A DNA stretch of 64,000 nt from contig OY756145.1 of assembly GCA_963576785.1 (NCBI GenBank), positions 1,922,001 through 1,986,000 of the forward strand. Direction: 5' to 3'. Position numbers and translations under genes: made by a program. The first letter of the stretch is position 1. Each line of letters opens with the position of its first letter. The notes below the pieces were generated by a model. That model ran no database searches, was not told where the DNA came from, and was given only the letters and a program-made list of their open reading frames with translations. The DNA is from Chlorophyllum brunneum (Eukaryota > Basidiomycota > Agaricomycetes > Agaricales > Agaricaceae). Shown in pieces: positions 21,867-33,000 of this stretch.

Positions 21867-24358
21867 ATGACCATCTCGAGCTGTGACATGAACAGGACCC
21901 CTCCCAACCTTGTCTACTTGGCGATCTACAATCCATCCCTGCACAGTACTGACCCTACCAATGACGATGATGAAGATGCCGAAGAACAAGCACACATTCT
22001 ATTTTATACTTCCAAGGAGAGGGCCGTGTCGCGAGACAGGATGCTGAGGCAAGTTGGACTGGCGAAGGCTCTTGTGAGCTTTGCAGAGTGTGTATCGTGC
22101 TTCTCGGCGCGTATGGACGCTGATCTGGATCCATGTGGAATCTGCTAGGATGTTTAACGCAGAATGCCCCTTGGATACTGTGCATTCGCAGACCAGGAGG
22201 ATGATTATGATATCGCCCGAATCTAATTTCTGGATTCATGCTGTCAGTTGTCTCTTGTCAATTTCCAGTTTCCATCAAACATTGAAACACCGGCTGTTTA
22301 TCCTCGCGGTTACTCCCTTTTTAATCGTAGTGCATCGAATTGGCGAGGATACCTCGTGTCGTGCAAGAAAAGGGGAAAGGCAAGTCGAAAGACAAGAACA
22401 AGAACAAGGGAAAGGAAGGGGAGAAGGAGAAAGAGAAAGAAGTGCGTGAGGGACCTGTCTATGATTATGAAGATGGCTCGGTACAGGATGGGGCGTTGAA
22501 GGAGGATATTATGAGGGCCTATGAACGGTTCAAGGTGCGTTCCATTATAACCATTCCTATCGGAACCTTCAGGTCCTGATCATCCTACTTCCTAGTTGAC
22601 TCACGGATCGTTTACTGCCATATTTGATAGTCTTGGGCAAGAAGCGCTGGCTTTACAGCTAGAGAGATTCTGGACACCATGGGCGTGGGCATGGTCCTTA
22701 GAAGATGGTCATGATTTCGGACAGCACCTCGGTATGTCGTTTCCTTTCCCGACCCTGGATAACCCGAACTGTTTAATCGCTGGACAGGCATTGCATTTCA
22801 TCCATATTTCAGGGCTCTTCTGTCTCTATTAGACGATTTACTGGACGGTATACCGCCAGATAAACTCATTCCCTTCCTTTTGTCCCCTTCAAACATCGTA
22901 CCATCAACAACCTTCCTCGAACAAGACTATCCAATCTCTCTCCCACTATACCTCATGTCATCAATACCTCCACCACCCGATCCCTCAGTGCGCGGAGACG
23001 ACATCCTAGCATCGTCACAAGCTACGATTAAAGGTATAGATAAACAGGATTCTACTAGTAATCAAGGTAGTAGTGGTAACAGCACCAGTGGAGATGGTGG
23101 AAATTTCTTGGGCATGCAAGCGATGGATGTGAGGAAGTGGAGCTGGAGTGGAATGCTGAAATTTGGGAGGAATTCTTCCAAGACTTCACCTGGAGGAAGT
23201 ACGTCTGCATTGCCGAGAGGGAGTACGGATCAGGGAGAGGAACGACGGAGTGAAGATCAAGCCTCGGATACTTCTTCTGGGGAGAAGGACGAGGGGAAGG
23301 CTACCCAAGCCGAAGGGGAGAGTAGCGATAACGCGGATGGACATTCTATCGTAGAGGCGGCAGTGGATCAAAGTGCGTTGGACGATGCCATCTCGTCTAA
23401 CGTATCTCCCACCCCATCGGTAAAGGACGATATTGGATCCTCCTCGTCGCCTTCAGAGGCGCGACCAGGATCAGGCTTCGTGGAAGACGTGCAGCTGTCT
23501 TCGAGCGAGCGGGGTGGGGTTGGAGGGGTGGTTGAGGAGGGAGAAGACGAGAAGAAGACGATACGTGGGCCGGATATCGCGACACTAAAAGAACCTCCTG
23601 CATTCTTGAGGAAGACAGTACATTTGCAAGATGGGGATAACCCATTGGTGACAAATGAGAGAAAAGTGTATTTTTTGCTGGTGGGTCTTGTACCCTTAAG
23701 AAGGGGTTCTTCAAAACTGATGACTCCATTTCGATCGTAGGAAGAGCAGTGGATGCTGGTGCTGGTAGAGGGGCGGACTGAGTCTGAAGAGGGCGAGCTG
23801 CAGAGTCATCTTGATTCTGTAGCTAGCAGCTCGGAGAAGTTCTTCGAGAGTGTAGAACAAATCGTGCAGGAGGAAATGCTGAAATCGTAAGTCTGACAAG
23901 TCGATGTACAAGACCTCATTCTCAAGTTATTTGCTTGCAGAGCAAGTGATTCGATACCATCCGCGTCGAAAATACTTCAACCATTGGACATCCACATCGC
24001 CTCAACCGGAAAATACACTTTTGGGAGTAAGGACTTTGTGTCAAAGTCTGGATTACTGCACGAAGCGAGAGCTCTGCAAGCGAGGTATTACCGAGCTGTC
24101 TCTTGTGTCCTACCTTACTAAAAACGCGACAGGGATCCGGATATATCGGAAGTGTTTGCAAGAGGACAAAATCCGCAACACTGGTACATGGCGCGTCGGA
24201 CGCTCGTTCAATCTGGCGATAATAATGGAGTAAGGGAGCCGGCAGAAGTGTACATGCAGGTGTTTAGGAAGGAGACGAGTCTGGCGGATGTAGATAATGT
24301 GATTGCTGGTGTTGTAAAGAGCTGGAGGGCGATTGTTGAGGATGTTGCTGGACTGTAG
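21867..24358 (+). CDS. CCZ1: Vacuolar fusion protein CCZ1
   Basis: With Mon1 it forms the Rab7/Ypt7 guanine-nucleotide exchange factor that drives late endosome and autophagosome fusion with the vacuole. Eight exons: 21867-22087, 22149-22242, 22331-22534, 22596-22731, 22788-23680, 23741-23886, 23941-24084 and 24133-24358, giving 687 aa. Family blocks: PNLVYLAIYNPSL, AHILFYTSKERAVSRDRMLR, QVGLAKALVSFAEMFN (across intron 1), QTRRMIMISPESNFWIHA, CIELARIPR, VYDYEDGSVQD, AYERFKLTHGSF and, in the C-terminal longin part, SASKILQPLDIHI, HEARALQAR and RDPDISEVF. Two fungal inserts are visible: a Lys/Glu repeat near 22380-22440 (GKGKSKDKNKNKGKEGEKEK) and about 190 Ser/Gly/Glu-rich residues at 23000-23580 between longin domains. 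Mon1 is not in the window. Confidence 0.9.
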
Positions 24359-24734
24359 GTTGTATGATTTGAATGAGATGCTGGTGACCCCGTGAGAGTC
24401 TGGTTGGATCTGCATGACGTTAGTAATCAATTGCTTTCACTATTGTGAGGCCTTGTCTGGTCTAGTTCTTTCTTCTCTACCACGGGATCAAGCTTAGGCC
24501 TCGTCGTCGACAACGCTCAAGCCGAGTATCTAGGACTACTACAAACACAACCTACCTCTACCGAGTGATAAGGGGAAGCGGTTAAGGAAGAACAGGAAAA
24601 ACCGAATTGGACTACGCCGCGAGGATCTCCCCGACTTTCTTGATTGTCAAACGTTCAGCATTACCTAAAAAATTATCGGATCTCGTTTGTTTGATTCTGT
24701 TCGTTGAAATCTGTGTACGGCGTTCGATCTTGGC
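24359..24734 (+). other. Intergenic region CCZ1 to CCCH gene
   Basis: 376 bases holding the CCZ1 3' end and the promoter of the next gene in the same direction. No further feature is seen. Confidence 0.5.
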
Positions 24735-26254
24735 ATGGCGTCTTCTTCTGGTGCGGCTGGGAGTGGCGGAAGCGCTGGTGGAATGTCAGTTGAGGATCAG
24801 ATGAGGGATGAGATTGCGCGGTTGACTGGTACGTTCATGGTTTTTGTGTTACTCATACTGGTGTCTGATATGTGGCTGACAGCAACGATCAATGAACACA
24901 AGTATGGTTACACTGGATCGACCTCGTATAACGACAGTAAGCCTCCTATTTACGGATACAGAGGTCGAGGACGAGGAAGAGGTGGGGCGGTTGGAGGTGG
25001 GGCAGGTCCGCATAAGCAATATGTGAGACCTGGGCTTGCTACTAGCAGCAGCACAACGAGTGGGAATGGAAAAGGAAAAGAGAACGTTGGTACTTCTACC
25101 TCCACTAGTACAGGGTCTTTGAAGGGTGGCGAAAGTGGGAGCGGCGAGGATAAAGTGGAGGATGTCGGTGGGAAGGAGGTGATTATTGGTGGGGTTGCGT
25201 TTGAGGCGAGCAAGCGGTCGTTGGTACGGAAAGATTGTGAGTGTCTGTCGTTGCGTTTGGTTGGTGCTCGCACATACGCCGCTTTTTAGTGGCCAAGTCA
25301 AAAGCGAAAGCCAAGAAAGCGGGACCAGCGGTGCCTGGAGGGGCGTTCATGCGGAAAGGACCTCAGGGACATCTCATGCGCGGTTCAAGGATGTACAAAC
25401 CGAAAGGACGGCCTAGTCGGAATATGACGTTGGATAATACGAACCGGACATATACCCAGTCTGTCGCATTTATATTTATATTTATACGGATTGTTTTAGG
25501 TGTTCTCCGGATACATCTGCGCTCGTTGTGGAGTGTAGCTCGGGGATCTTGGTTTACTGACGTAACATTGTTTGGAATATAGGTCGAAGAATGCAGGAAT
25601 ACGGAAGATTGACAAACCGTGCTCGAGGTTTACAAAGACAGGTATGAAACGGTTCTGGTCGAGTAGGTTGTTTAGTGACGGGGGATTGTTGCAGGAATAT
25701 GTTCAAGAGGATTGACGTGCGCGTATCAGCATGACCCGGACAAGATTGCGATTTGCTGGAAGTTTATGCAAGGGGACTGCCCGAAAAGTGCGGATACGTG
25801 CAATCTATCACACAATGCAACACCGGAACGAACACCACTGTGTGTGCACTTTTTGAATCGGGGACGGTGTACAAAGGAAAAGTGTCTGTTCCCACACGTG
25901 AATGTAGGGGAGAAAACGGGGGTGTGCAAAGACTTTGCGGTGCTCGGGTACTGCGAAAAAGGGGTGGAGTGCGACAAGAGCCACGTCCGAGAGTGCCCGG
26001 AGTTTGAGGAGAGAGGAGAATGCAGAACGAAGGGGTGCAAGCTGCCGCACGTGATCAAGGCGAATGCGCGGTGGGCCAAGAAGGGTGAGAGCAAGGATGA
26101 AGTCGAGAAAGCAGGGGAGGAGAAGGAGATGGATGTGGGTGCGGAGGGGGGAGAGCTGGGGGATGAGTATGTTTCGCTGATCTTCAAGGAGAGTGAGAGT
26201 GAGAGTGGAAGCGAGGAGAGCGAGAGCGACGAGGAGATGGAGGTGCACGGGTAG
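24735..26254 (+). CDS. Five-finger CCCH zinc-finger protein (ZC3H3-like)
   Basis: Probable nuclear RNA-binding protein; ZC3H3-type proteins act in mRNA 3'-end processing and export. Exons: 24735-24828, 24883-25236, 25290-25458, 25583-25641 and 25695-26254, giving 411 aa. The N-terminus is Ser/Gly-rich with an RGRGRGRGG box and a Lys-rich basic region (AKSKAKAKKAG). Then come five consecutive CCCH fingers: PCSRFTKTGICSRGLTCAYQH (across intron 4), CWKFMQGDCPKSADTCNLSH, CVHFLNRGRCTKEKCLFPH, CKDFAVLGYCEKGVECDKSH and CPEFEERGECRTKGCKLPH. The tail is acidic with Ser/Glu repeats. Five tandem fingers plus the preceding NKTLTR-like basic block (RPSRNMTLDNTNRTY) match ZC3H3 rather than ZC3H15 or CPSF30, but orthology is inferred from finger number and spacing only. 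Confidence 0.85.
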
Positions 26255-26357
26255 CTTAGGACTGTGTATGTTGGTAGTGGACGGACTATTTTTGAGTGAG
26301 CGGCAAGCTCCGAGGCGGGGCAACGACCTCACGCGCGGCTGTTTCGCTGGGCAGCCC

Positions 26358-27023
26358 ATGCCAGACTCTCTCTCGCCTCATCTGCTCATCGTCTCTGTCA
26401 AGCGCTCCATCTCCAAACACCATGCCCGCTCCCAGTCCCACTCCATGCACATGTACTCAACACCCCAGGAGCGTCTCCCCGACCAGCACCCCTCCGCCTT
26501 CCGCGAACCACTCTCGCCACCGGTGCCCACCGTCGAACAGATAGCAATGGGCCTCCACGTCTCTCGCACTCCCCACCTGCGCCACCATTCACGCTCATCT
26601 TCACATTCACCCCGCTCCTCATCACCGCCTACCCCCGCGATTCCCCTCCGATCATCTCTCAAAAAGTCACCACTCGCCTCCTCTGCCTCCGAGTCCTCCC
26701 CCGCCCTCCACACACTGCCCCTCCCAACATCCGCCTCGGCCTCCACGTCAACCATCACCTCCGCTTCCCTGCACATGATCCCGGGAACTGCTTCCGCTGT
26801 CAACATGCCCATCACCGCGTCCCCCATCCCGCCGCGTCTACAGCACAATGCCGGTCCTGGCAACGCCCTCACAGCCTTGAAACTACGCATGGCAAAGCTG
26901 CTGCCGGGAGAGAGGAAACGAAGCGTGTCCTCACCACCGCTTGTCATCTCAACTGACTCACCGCAGCAAAAGGTCGCACGCAAGGCAGTTCGATTCGAAA
27001 CACTAGCCGAGACCGACCAATAG
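26358..27023 (+). CDS. Ser/Pro-rich protein of unknown function
   Basis: Single-exon frame of 221 aa from MPDSLSPHLLIV. The frame is open upstream to 26193, but the ATG at 26358 is the first giving non-arginine-rich text after the previous gene stops. A recognisable segment is TVEQIAMGLHVSRTPHLR followed by Ser/Pro/His-rich low complexity and PLRSSLKKSP. The end is KVARKAVRFETLAETDQ, a KAVRF-type motif of the kind that docks PP1 phosphatase (inference). Such proteins are common in mushroom genomes without assigned function. Codon use is C-rich at third positions, unlike the neighbouring CCCH gene, supporting real coding. A CT repeat follows directly after the stop. Confidence 0.6.
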   Translation: MPDSLSPHLLIVSVKRSISKHHARSQSHSMHMYSTPQERLPDQHPSAFREPLSPPVPTVEQIAMGLHVSRTPHLRHHSRSSSHSPRSSSPPTPAIPLRSSLKKSPLASSASESSPALHTLPLPTSASASTSTITSASLHMIPGTASAVNMPITASPIPPRLQHNAGPGNALTALKLRMAKLLPGERKRSVSSPPLVISTDSPQQKVARKAVRFETLAETDQ

Positions 27024-27198
27024 CACTCTCTCTCTCTCTCAGGATTTGGGCGTACTTTGTATCGACATGGCTATTATTTATTCCGTAGTAGCATTTACCC
27101 ATTTGATTTATTTTTTTGTAGAGCGCGTGTATCCGTATATTTGTTATTTTATTTTATTTTCCACTTATTACAACTTGTCCTCCTCCCACATCCTATCC
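27024..27198 (+). promoter_or_regulatory. CT repeat and promoter region of the DnaJ gene
   Basis: A (CT)n run begins right after the preceding stop codon, followed by an AT-rich leader with several TTTATTT motifs and a pyrimidine-rich stretch ending at the ATG. Pyrimidine tracts before the start are common in fungal promoters. Confidence 0.4.
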
Positions 27199-29197
27199 AT
27201 GCCTCCCGTTGAGACAGAGTACTACGACCTCGTAAGTCTTTTACCCCCAGACACCGCACACACTTGCTGCATGGCCGCTCTTCTCCTAGCTTGGCGTCGG
27301 CGTCGACGCAGACGATGTTGCTCTCAAAAAGGGCTACCGTAAGGCCGCCATGAAGGTTTGCCCTTCTTTCATTGCACTTGCGCTCCCTGCCAACGCATCA
27401 TAGTACCACCCAGACAAGAACCCCTCGCCCGAAGCAGAAGAAAAGTTCAAGGAGATCAGGTAACACATCCTCCTCAAACGCCGTCTATACCAACTCACTC
27501 TCGGTCCACAGCAAAGCGTACCAGGTACTGTCTGACTCTGTATGTACTCCCCCTCCTATCTGCTGCGCACATTCCAACGCAACACCCGCCCCCTCAGAAC
27601 CTACGAGCAGTATACGACAAGAATGGGAAGAAGATGATGGAGAAAGAGGGGACAGAGATCAAGATGGAGGATGCTGCGGGCTTCTTTGCCAACATCTTTG
27701 GTGGGGATCGCTTTGCGGACTATGTACGCTCCATCCCACCTCCCCTTCCACCATGTCTCACCTATTCGTGTCCAGATTGGCGAAATCACAATTATGAAGG
27801 AGATGACCAATGCTGCAACAAGTGCGATGACTGAGGAGGAAAAAGCAGAAATCGAACGCCAGCTCAATCAGCAATATCACCCCAACGGTGTCAATGGCGG
27901 CTCACCTCAACCCCAAAGCGTCACAGCTGAAGCACACGCCGACACTCAGCCCCCAGCAGCATCAACATCTGCCGCCCCTCAACCCCCCACGTCGGGCTCG
28001 CCTACCACAGCTTCAGAAGACAAGCATCCTTCAACCCTCGAGGATGCTGCTCAACAGCGTGCTCAACTCCGTGAAAAGCATCGCCTCCAACGCGAAAAGT
28101 TCCGTGAACAGGAAGAAGAGCGCCGAAAGGTGATGAAGGAACGCATCAAGACTCTTTCCGAAAAACTAGTCGAGCGACTCCGTCCTTATGTTGAAGCAAA
28201 GGAACCCGGAGGTCTGAATGACCCAGAGACAAGGGCCTTCCTGATGAAGATTGGGAAGGAGGCCGAGGATCTCAAGCTGGAGAGTTTTGGTGTCGAGTTG
28301 TTGCATGCGATCGGCCATGTCTATGTTATGAAAGGTACGACGTTTTTGAAGAGTAAAAAGTTGCTTGGGATGTGAGTCTCCCACTTTTACTTGGTATCGT
28401 CCCAATGTGGCTGATGATGTCAATGTAGCCCTGGATTTTGGTCAAAGCTGAAGGAGAAGGGATCTGTGGCGAAGGATCTCTGGGGAGTTCTCGGCAGCGC
28501 GTAAGTCGCTTAGTCGCTTGCACTTCTTCCAACACCACTGACATCTTATTTCCTCGTCAAGTCTCAGTGTGAGAGATGTCCTTCAGGAGATGGAGAAAGT
28601 GCAGTTGAAGGGCGAGGCTGGCGAAGATGAGCTCAGAGCATTGGAGATGGACATGACAGGCAAGATGCTACTTGCGTCCTGGCGAGGCGCAAGACTGGAA
28701 GTAGTTCAAGTCCTCCGAGAGGTACGCTCGTCTACGCGAAATGATTTTCTAAGCGGTGCAATTAAAATCTACTCAGGTTGTGGATAATGTCCTCAAAGAT
28801 TCGACTGCATCGGACCTCGTATTGCTCTATCGTGCCAAGGTACGCCAATTCCGTACACCTTCCACCTACTCGGTCTAATGTGAACAAAGGGATTGATTGA
28901 TATGGGGAAAGTTTTCAAAGCCGCACAGCCAGACGAATCCGACGAGGAGCGAAGAGAACTAGAGCGGTGCGTTCATCTTTCATATAAAAAGATCATTGTC
29001 ATCATGACGCAATGCTGTATAGACTTGTTGCCGAAGCCGCAAAACCGAAACCTAAGCACAAGAAGGGTGGTGTACGGTCGCCATCGCATACCGTCAAATC
29101 TGAGGCTGAACCCCCTCATCAGGCCACTGCGGCTACCACCTCGGCATCCAGATCTGCTTCACCACAAACTGCAACGGCTGCCACCGCCGGTCCTTAA
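27199..29197 (+). CDS. DnaJ cochaperone with DNAJ-X domain (Caj1/Djp1 type)
   Basis: Hsp40 cochaperone that stimulates Hsp70. Exons: 27199-27231, 27290-27355, 27404-27459, 27512-27539, 27598-27723, 27776-28371, 28429-28500, 28562-28721, 28777-28839, 28890-28966 and 29023-29197, giving 483 aa. The J domain starts at the N-terminus: TEYYDLLGVGVDADDVALKK, YRKAAMKYHPDKNPSPEAEE with an intact HPD, and SKAYQVLSDSNLRAVYD. Next are FFANIFGGDRF, a Gln/Pro/Ser linker and a charged coiled-coil (REKHRLQREKFREQEEERRK). The DNAJ-X domain follows: VERLRPYVEAKEPGG, FGVELLHAIGHVY, KKLLGIPGFWSKLKEKG, WRGARLEVVQVLREVVDNVL. No Gly/Phe or zinc-finger region, so it is a class III J protein like yeast Caj1 (nucleus/cytosol) or Djp1 (peroxisome import). 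Confidence 0.93.
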
Positions 29198-30372
29198 TTG
29201 ATTACCCTCCACAGTGGACACGCTTTATCTATGTTATACATAATCTCTTAGCTATGCTTATCTACTTTCAACGTTCCATTGGTTCTTGTTTCCGCTCCTC
29301 TGGTGGTTGGTTTGTTTTTGGCATCCCTTACATCTTCTCGCTACGATACATCCCACTTTCTATAACACCCTCCTCCGACTACGACTAATCCCGGTAACAA
29401 ATTTCTTTCATCTGCGCCTATCACTCCCATCTCTTAGCTATAGAACTTCATATATACTCCCATGTTTTAATGTTCAACCGTCTTTGGTAAGGTCGTGACT
29501 GATTTAGGCAGGCAGACGCAGGTTATAAAGTATAAAATAGAAGACCCAGAGGTGTGGTGTTTGTAAAACTCCAACATCGATAGCCAAAGGATATGATCGA
29601 TTAGATAAGGTCAGAAGTTGGAACCCGTGCCGATATCCTTCATCTTGTGACAACCCTGAATAGCCGCGGCTTGCTTCGGTGTATTCACATCTAACGCACT
29701 ACATCCACCACGAACGTAAACCGCAAAAGTCAGCTGTTATTGTAACTGACACACTGTTCGCCTTCATAGTTGACCAACTGCATATTACTGATAAACGCTT
29801 AAAACCTTGATAATGCATGGCCGAGGGCCGAGGTCTCTTGGTCTCTCTATCTGTCAATTTGTGCTAATCTCAACTCACTGGGTGATTTCATCGCCTGCAC
29901 GCCACACACGGGACCAATAAATCCAGTCTCTCGGAACTACATAAACACAAGAAACGGAGATTGGTGGTAAACAGTACAAAAATACTTGTACACTGGAAGC
30001 TCCAACAAAGAAGAGATTCCATAGATCATCTGAATATCGTACATGAAGCCTGATGCATGAGGAGAAAGAGATGATCGGAGGGATCACATGAAATCCGAGT
30101 ACGAACCGAAATTGTTTCCGAAGCAAGGAAGAAAGAAAGAGAGAGAAAAAGAAGAGCGGAGACCGTAGTATCAAGTTAACCGGACGACTAATTGTGAACG
30201 GTCGGCGTATATCAGAAGCGATATCAAAAAATAAGAACATCTCTTAATGAGATGCGGCAAGGAAAAACTCTCTTTTCCCCTTTTCAACGTGTATAGCCTC
30301 AAACGTTGAATGATCGCACAACGTGGTGATGGTGGTGGTGGGTGGTGTTGGAAAACTCCAAGATCCACTTAA
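29198..30372. other. Intergenic stretch between convergent genes
   Basis: 1.2 kb between the DnaJ gene and the 3' end of the M20 gene. It is mildly AT-rich, with a purine run near 30120-30160 and a ggtggt repeat near 30325-30345. Open frames at 29286-29498 and 29875-30240 show no motif. No RNA gene was found. Confidence 0.5.
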
Positions 30373-32727
30373 TCAATCTGAGAGGTTCTTCCATACATCA
30401 AACGCTCCTTTAACCTGATAAAGAAATAGTCACGATAAGTTTACTTCCCTATCACAGTCTAAAATAGAGACCCACCTGGGCAAAGAATTCGGCATCGGCA
30501 ACCACTCTGAATCCAGTCAGCGTCAATGCTTTGGTGACAAGTAGAGTGGCTTCATGTGCCTTTTTGCTAGCTGCGGCTTCCGCAAACGCGGGTGTATGAT
30601 TGCCTCCTTGCGGCAATGTCGGAATGGCTGTGTTAGGAGGGATCAGCACTGGTTTTAAAAATTCTGAAGTGAAATTAACAGTGTAGAAAACTGGACTGTG
30701 AAGAACGAAGGTTCATATGGGTAGTAAACGATACTCACTATACATAGGGTGGAATGCGGGGAGCACTAGCAACACATTAGTATGTGGGAACGAATAAGAG
30801 TTATTTCATTTCACCATGGGTAACATTTCCCTACAGCCCAAGTTTCAGTGCCAATCCCTGGGCGATAGGGGGCTGTACTCACGAAATCAGTGGAAGCAGA
30901 TGTACCGTCCGCGCTGGTCGCTAGGCCAAAATGCGAACCAACGATGTTGACAAAATCATGCGCTGTGGCCGATATCAGGATCCTTCAACCACACTGTGAT
31001 AATGGCTACATACCGAGAACCTCGTTCTGATGTAAGTCGTAGTACGGTGCTTGTACACGCATGGACAGCTTGCATGATGTTGCGAGAGCGGCAGCCCTGG
31101 GTGAACTGGTCCGCGGACGAATGCGTACGGAGAGAGGCAATTACTCACTCGAAACACTTCTTGACTCTCTCCACAAAAGCGAAGAGTTCCTTGGACGTCG
31201 GGGCACGCACATACCATCGCATTTGCGCATAATCCGGTATGACTGAAGACTCATCATTCAGAACCAGTTCCGAGAAGGCGGACGAAAAGAATCCGGGATC
31301 CTGAACGAGCGGGATTATGAGGAACACTTACTGTTCGGAACCCAGTCCGTACCCTGTAATACCCCATGGACTCGATGGTCAGGCTTCATCTGTTGGCGTA
31401 GCACGGATATACTTGAATACGCGAGGAACGCGGCGTCTTGTGCATTCGTGCCTTCCCTGCTCCATTCCACGGATTTATCATAATTAAGGAGATAAACGGG
31501 AACATCAGAAAATGGATAGTTGGAGATCAGCGGAAGTTACCAAGTGCATAAAGAAAGACTCACCATGGTGCTGCACCAGCATGCGCGCTACAATGATTAT
31601 ACCGACGCCAATTCCGACCATGTCGCAGGAATGGAGGTAACGAAAATTTAAGTGATTCAAGTTGGTAGGATACAGGAAGGAAGGTAATGATTAATACCCG
31701 CGTGGTTGACTGCCATGAGTTGAAGCTTACCTTTGACCAAAGTATTCGACTTCGATTGCTTGCATTGCTGTAGTGGAGCCAATGCTGGTGGCATTGGGAC
31801 GGCCAGCTCCCGGGTGACACCTAGATATGATGATGATCAGAAGAGGATCAGAGAAGTAAGATGGTGAGATGCGGAACGGGTTAAACTTTTCGGTGGTTGG
31901 GGATGCACATACATGATACAAGCGTCCATATCTTCGTAACCGCCTCTCTCTAACAATATCACCTTTCCACCGCCTCCTTCTTCCGCTGTGAAAGATGAGG
32001 TGGGTGTAAAACAGCGGAAACAAGCAGTGAGTTGAAACGAACCTGGAGTACCCAGGAGGACAACCTTCCCCGGTACATTGTGAGTTTGTAGAGCAGTCTT
32101 TAGAGCTAAGGCGATGCCCACGCCGCTGATAGCAATGAGGTTGTGGCCACAAGCATGACCCATGCCCTGTAGGGCGTCCATCTCGGAGTTGATACCAATC
32201 GTTCGGCCACCCTTGAGGTGTTGAAATTCTGCGCGCCAGGCAGTTTCCAGGCCAAGATAGTGGCGCGTTACATGGAAACCATGGGTCTCCATGAAAGACG
32301 CGAGGAGATCGTGTGCATATCTAAGCGAATGAATGCGCGTTAGGTAAGGAAGCAGGGTGATGTGCGAGCCGACAGACTTTTCCTGGAACATAAGCTCGGG
32401 ATGCTCTGTGTAGCAATCTCAGAAATAGGGTCTGACCGAGAATGGCGATAGACCCACCGTGTATCGAGAGGCTGAGTTTACGGAGAGAGTGGTCAAAGGC
32501 ATTGACCGTGTCTTCGATGGTCTTGAGGACATCGGTGGTCAAGAGTTCAGAGCTCTGCTCGGAGTACACTGGAAGGGACTCGTAGGACAAGAGACTGGCT
32601 TTCTCGGAAGCAAAGGAAAAGTCACAACAGGGATTGAGATAGGTGACGCCGTGCTGAGAAATGTGAGCAGGGTGATAAGCAGGCGAACGATGACGACAGA
32701 GATACCTTGAGGTCGTGACTGGGACAT
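30373..32727 (-). CDS. M20-family amidohydrolase / peptidase (PM20D2-like)
   Basis: Zinc-dependent hydrolase of N-acyl or dipeptide amide bonds. Proposed exons (minus): 32727-32706, 32568-32458, 32405-32378, 32320-32043, 31985-31913, 31820-31731, 31587-31564, 31456-31332, 31242-31149, 31096-31014, 30962-30883, 30830-30815, 30765-30739, 30648-30476 and 30414-30373, giving 421 aa. Blocks in order: LRKLSLSIHEHPELMFQEKY, RTIGINSEMDAL, GMGHACGHNL (metal His/Asp), GKVVLLGTPAEEGGGGK (catalytic Glu), MCHPGAG, SAHAGAAPWEGTNAQDAA, IIPDYAQMRWYVRAP, GTSASTDFGNV and GGNHTPAF. All metal-ligand positions are present. The first exon (MSQSRPQ) and its 137-nt intron are the weak point; another start is possible. 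Exons of 16, 24, 27 and 28 nt are needed to keep the family sequence. Confidence 0.9.
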
Positions 32728-33000
32728 GCAGGGGGCGTGGGGGGCAGCTGTGGCTGGTGGTGGCGGGCCTTGCGGGGAAAGAGGGCAGTGAAGCAGCCTG
32801 GGAGGGGAGTGGTAGATGGCATGGGTGGTGGGGGGAGCGAGAGACGGGAGGGACATTTTGAATGGCAGGATCTAGAGACAGATCTGTGCGGATCTGGCTA
32901 GCCGAGAAGGGAATTCCGGGGAGATCGGGATCGCCGTTGGGAGTGCTCGCAGGATCTCTCGGAACTGTATCACACCAGAGCAGCTTTCTCATTACATCAC

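Noticed and set aside
22340..22579. Lys/Glu-rich frame MARIPRVVQEKGKGK as a separate small gene
   Set aside because: It is exon 3 of CCZ1 read from an internal position; the in-phase acceptor at 22330 joins it to the conserved WIHACIELAR block.
26378..26983. 201-codon minus-strand frame across the Ser/Pro-rich gene
   Set aside because: It is the antisense of the plus-strand coding region; its Gly/Arg/Glu-rich text mirrors third-position C bias of the sense gene and has no motif.
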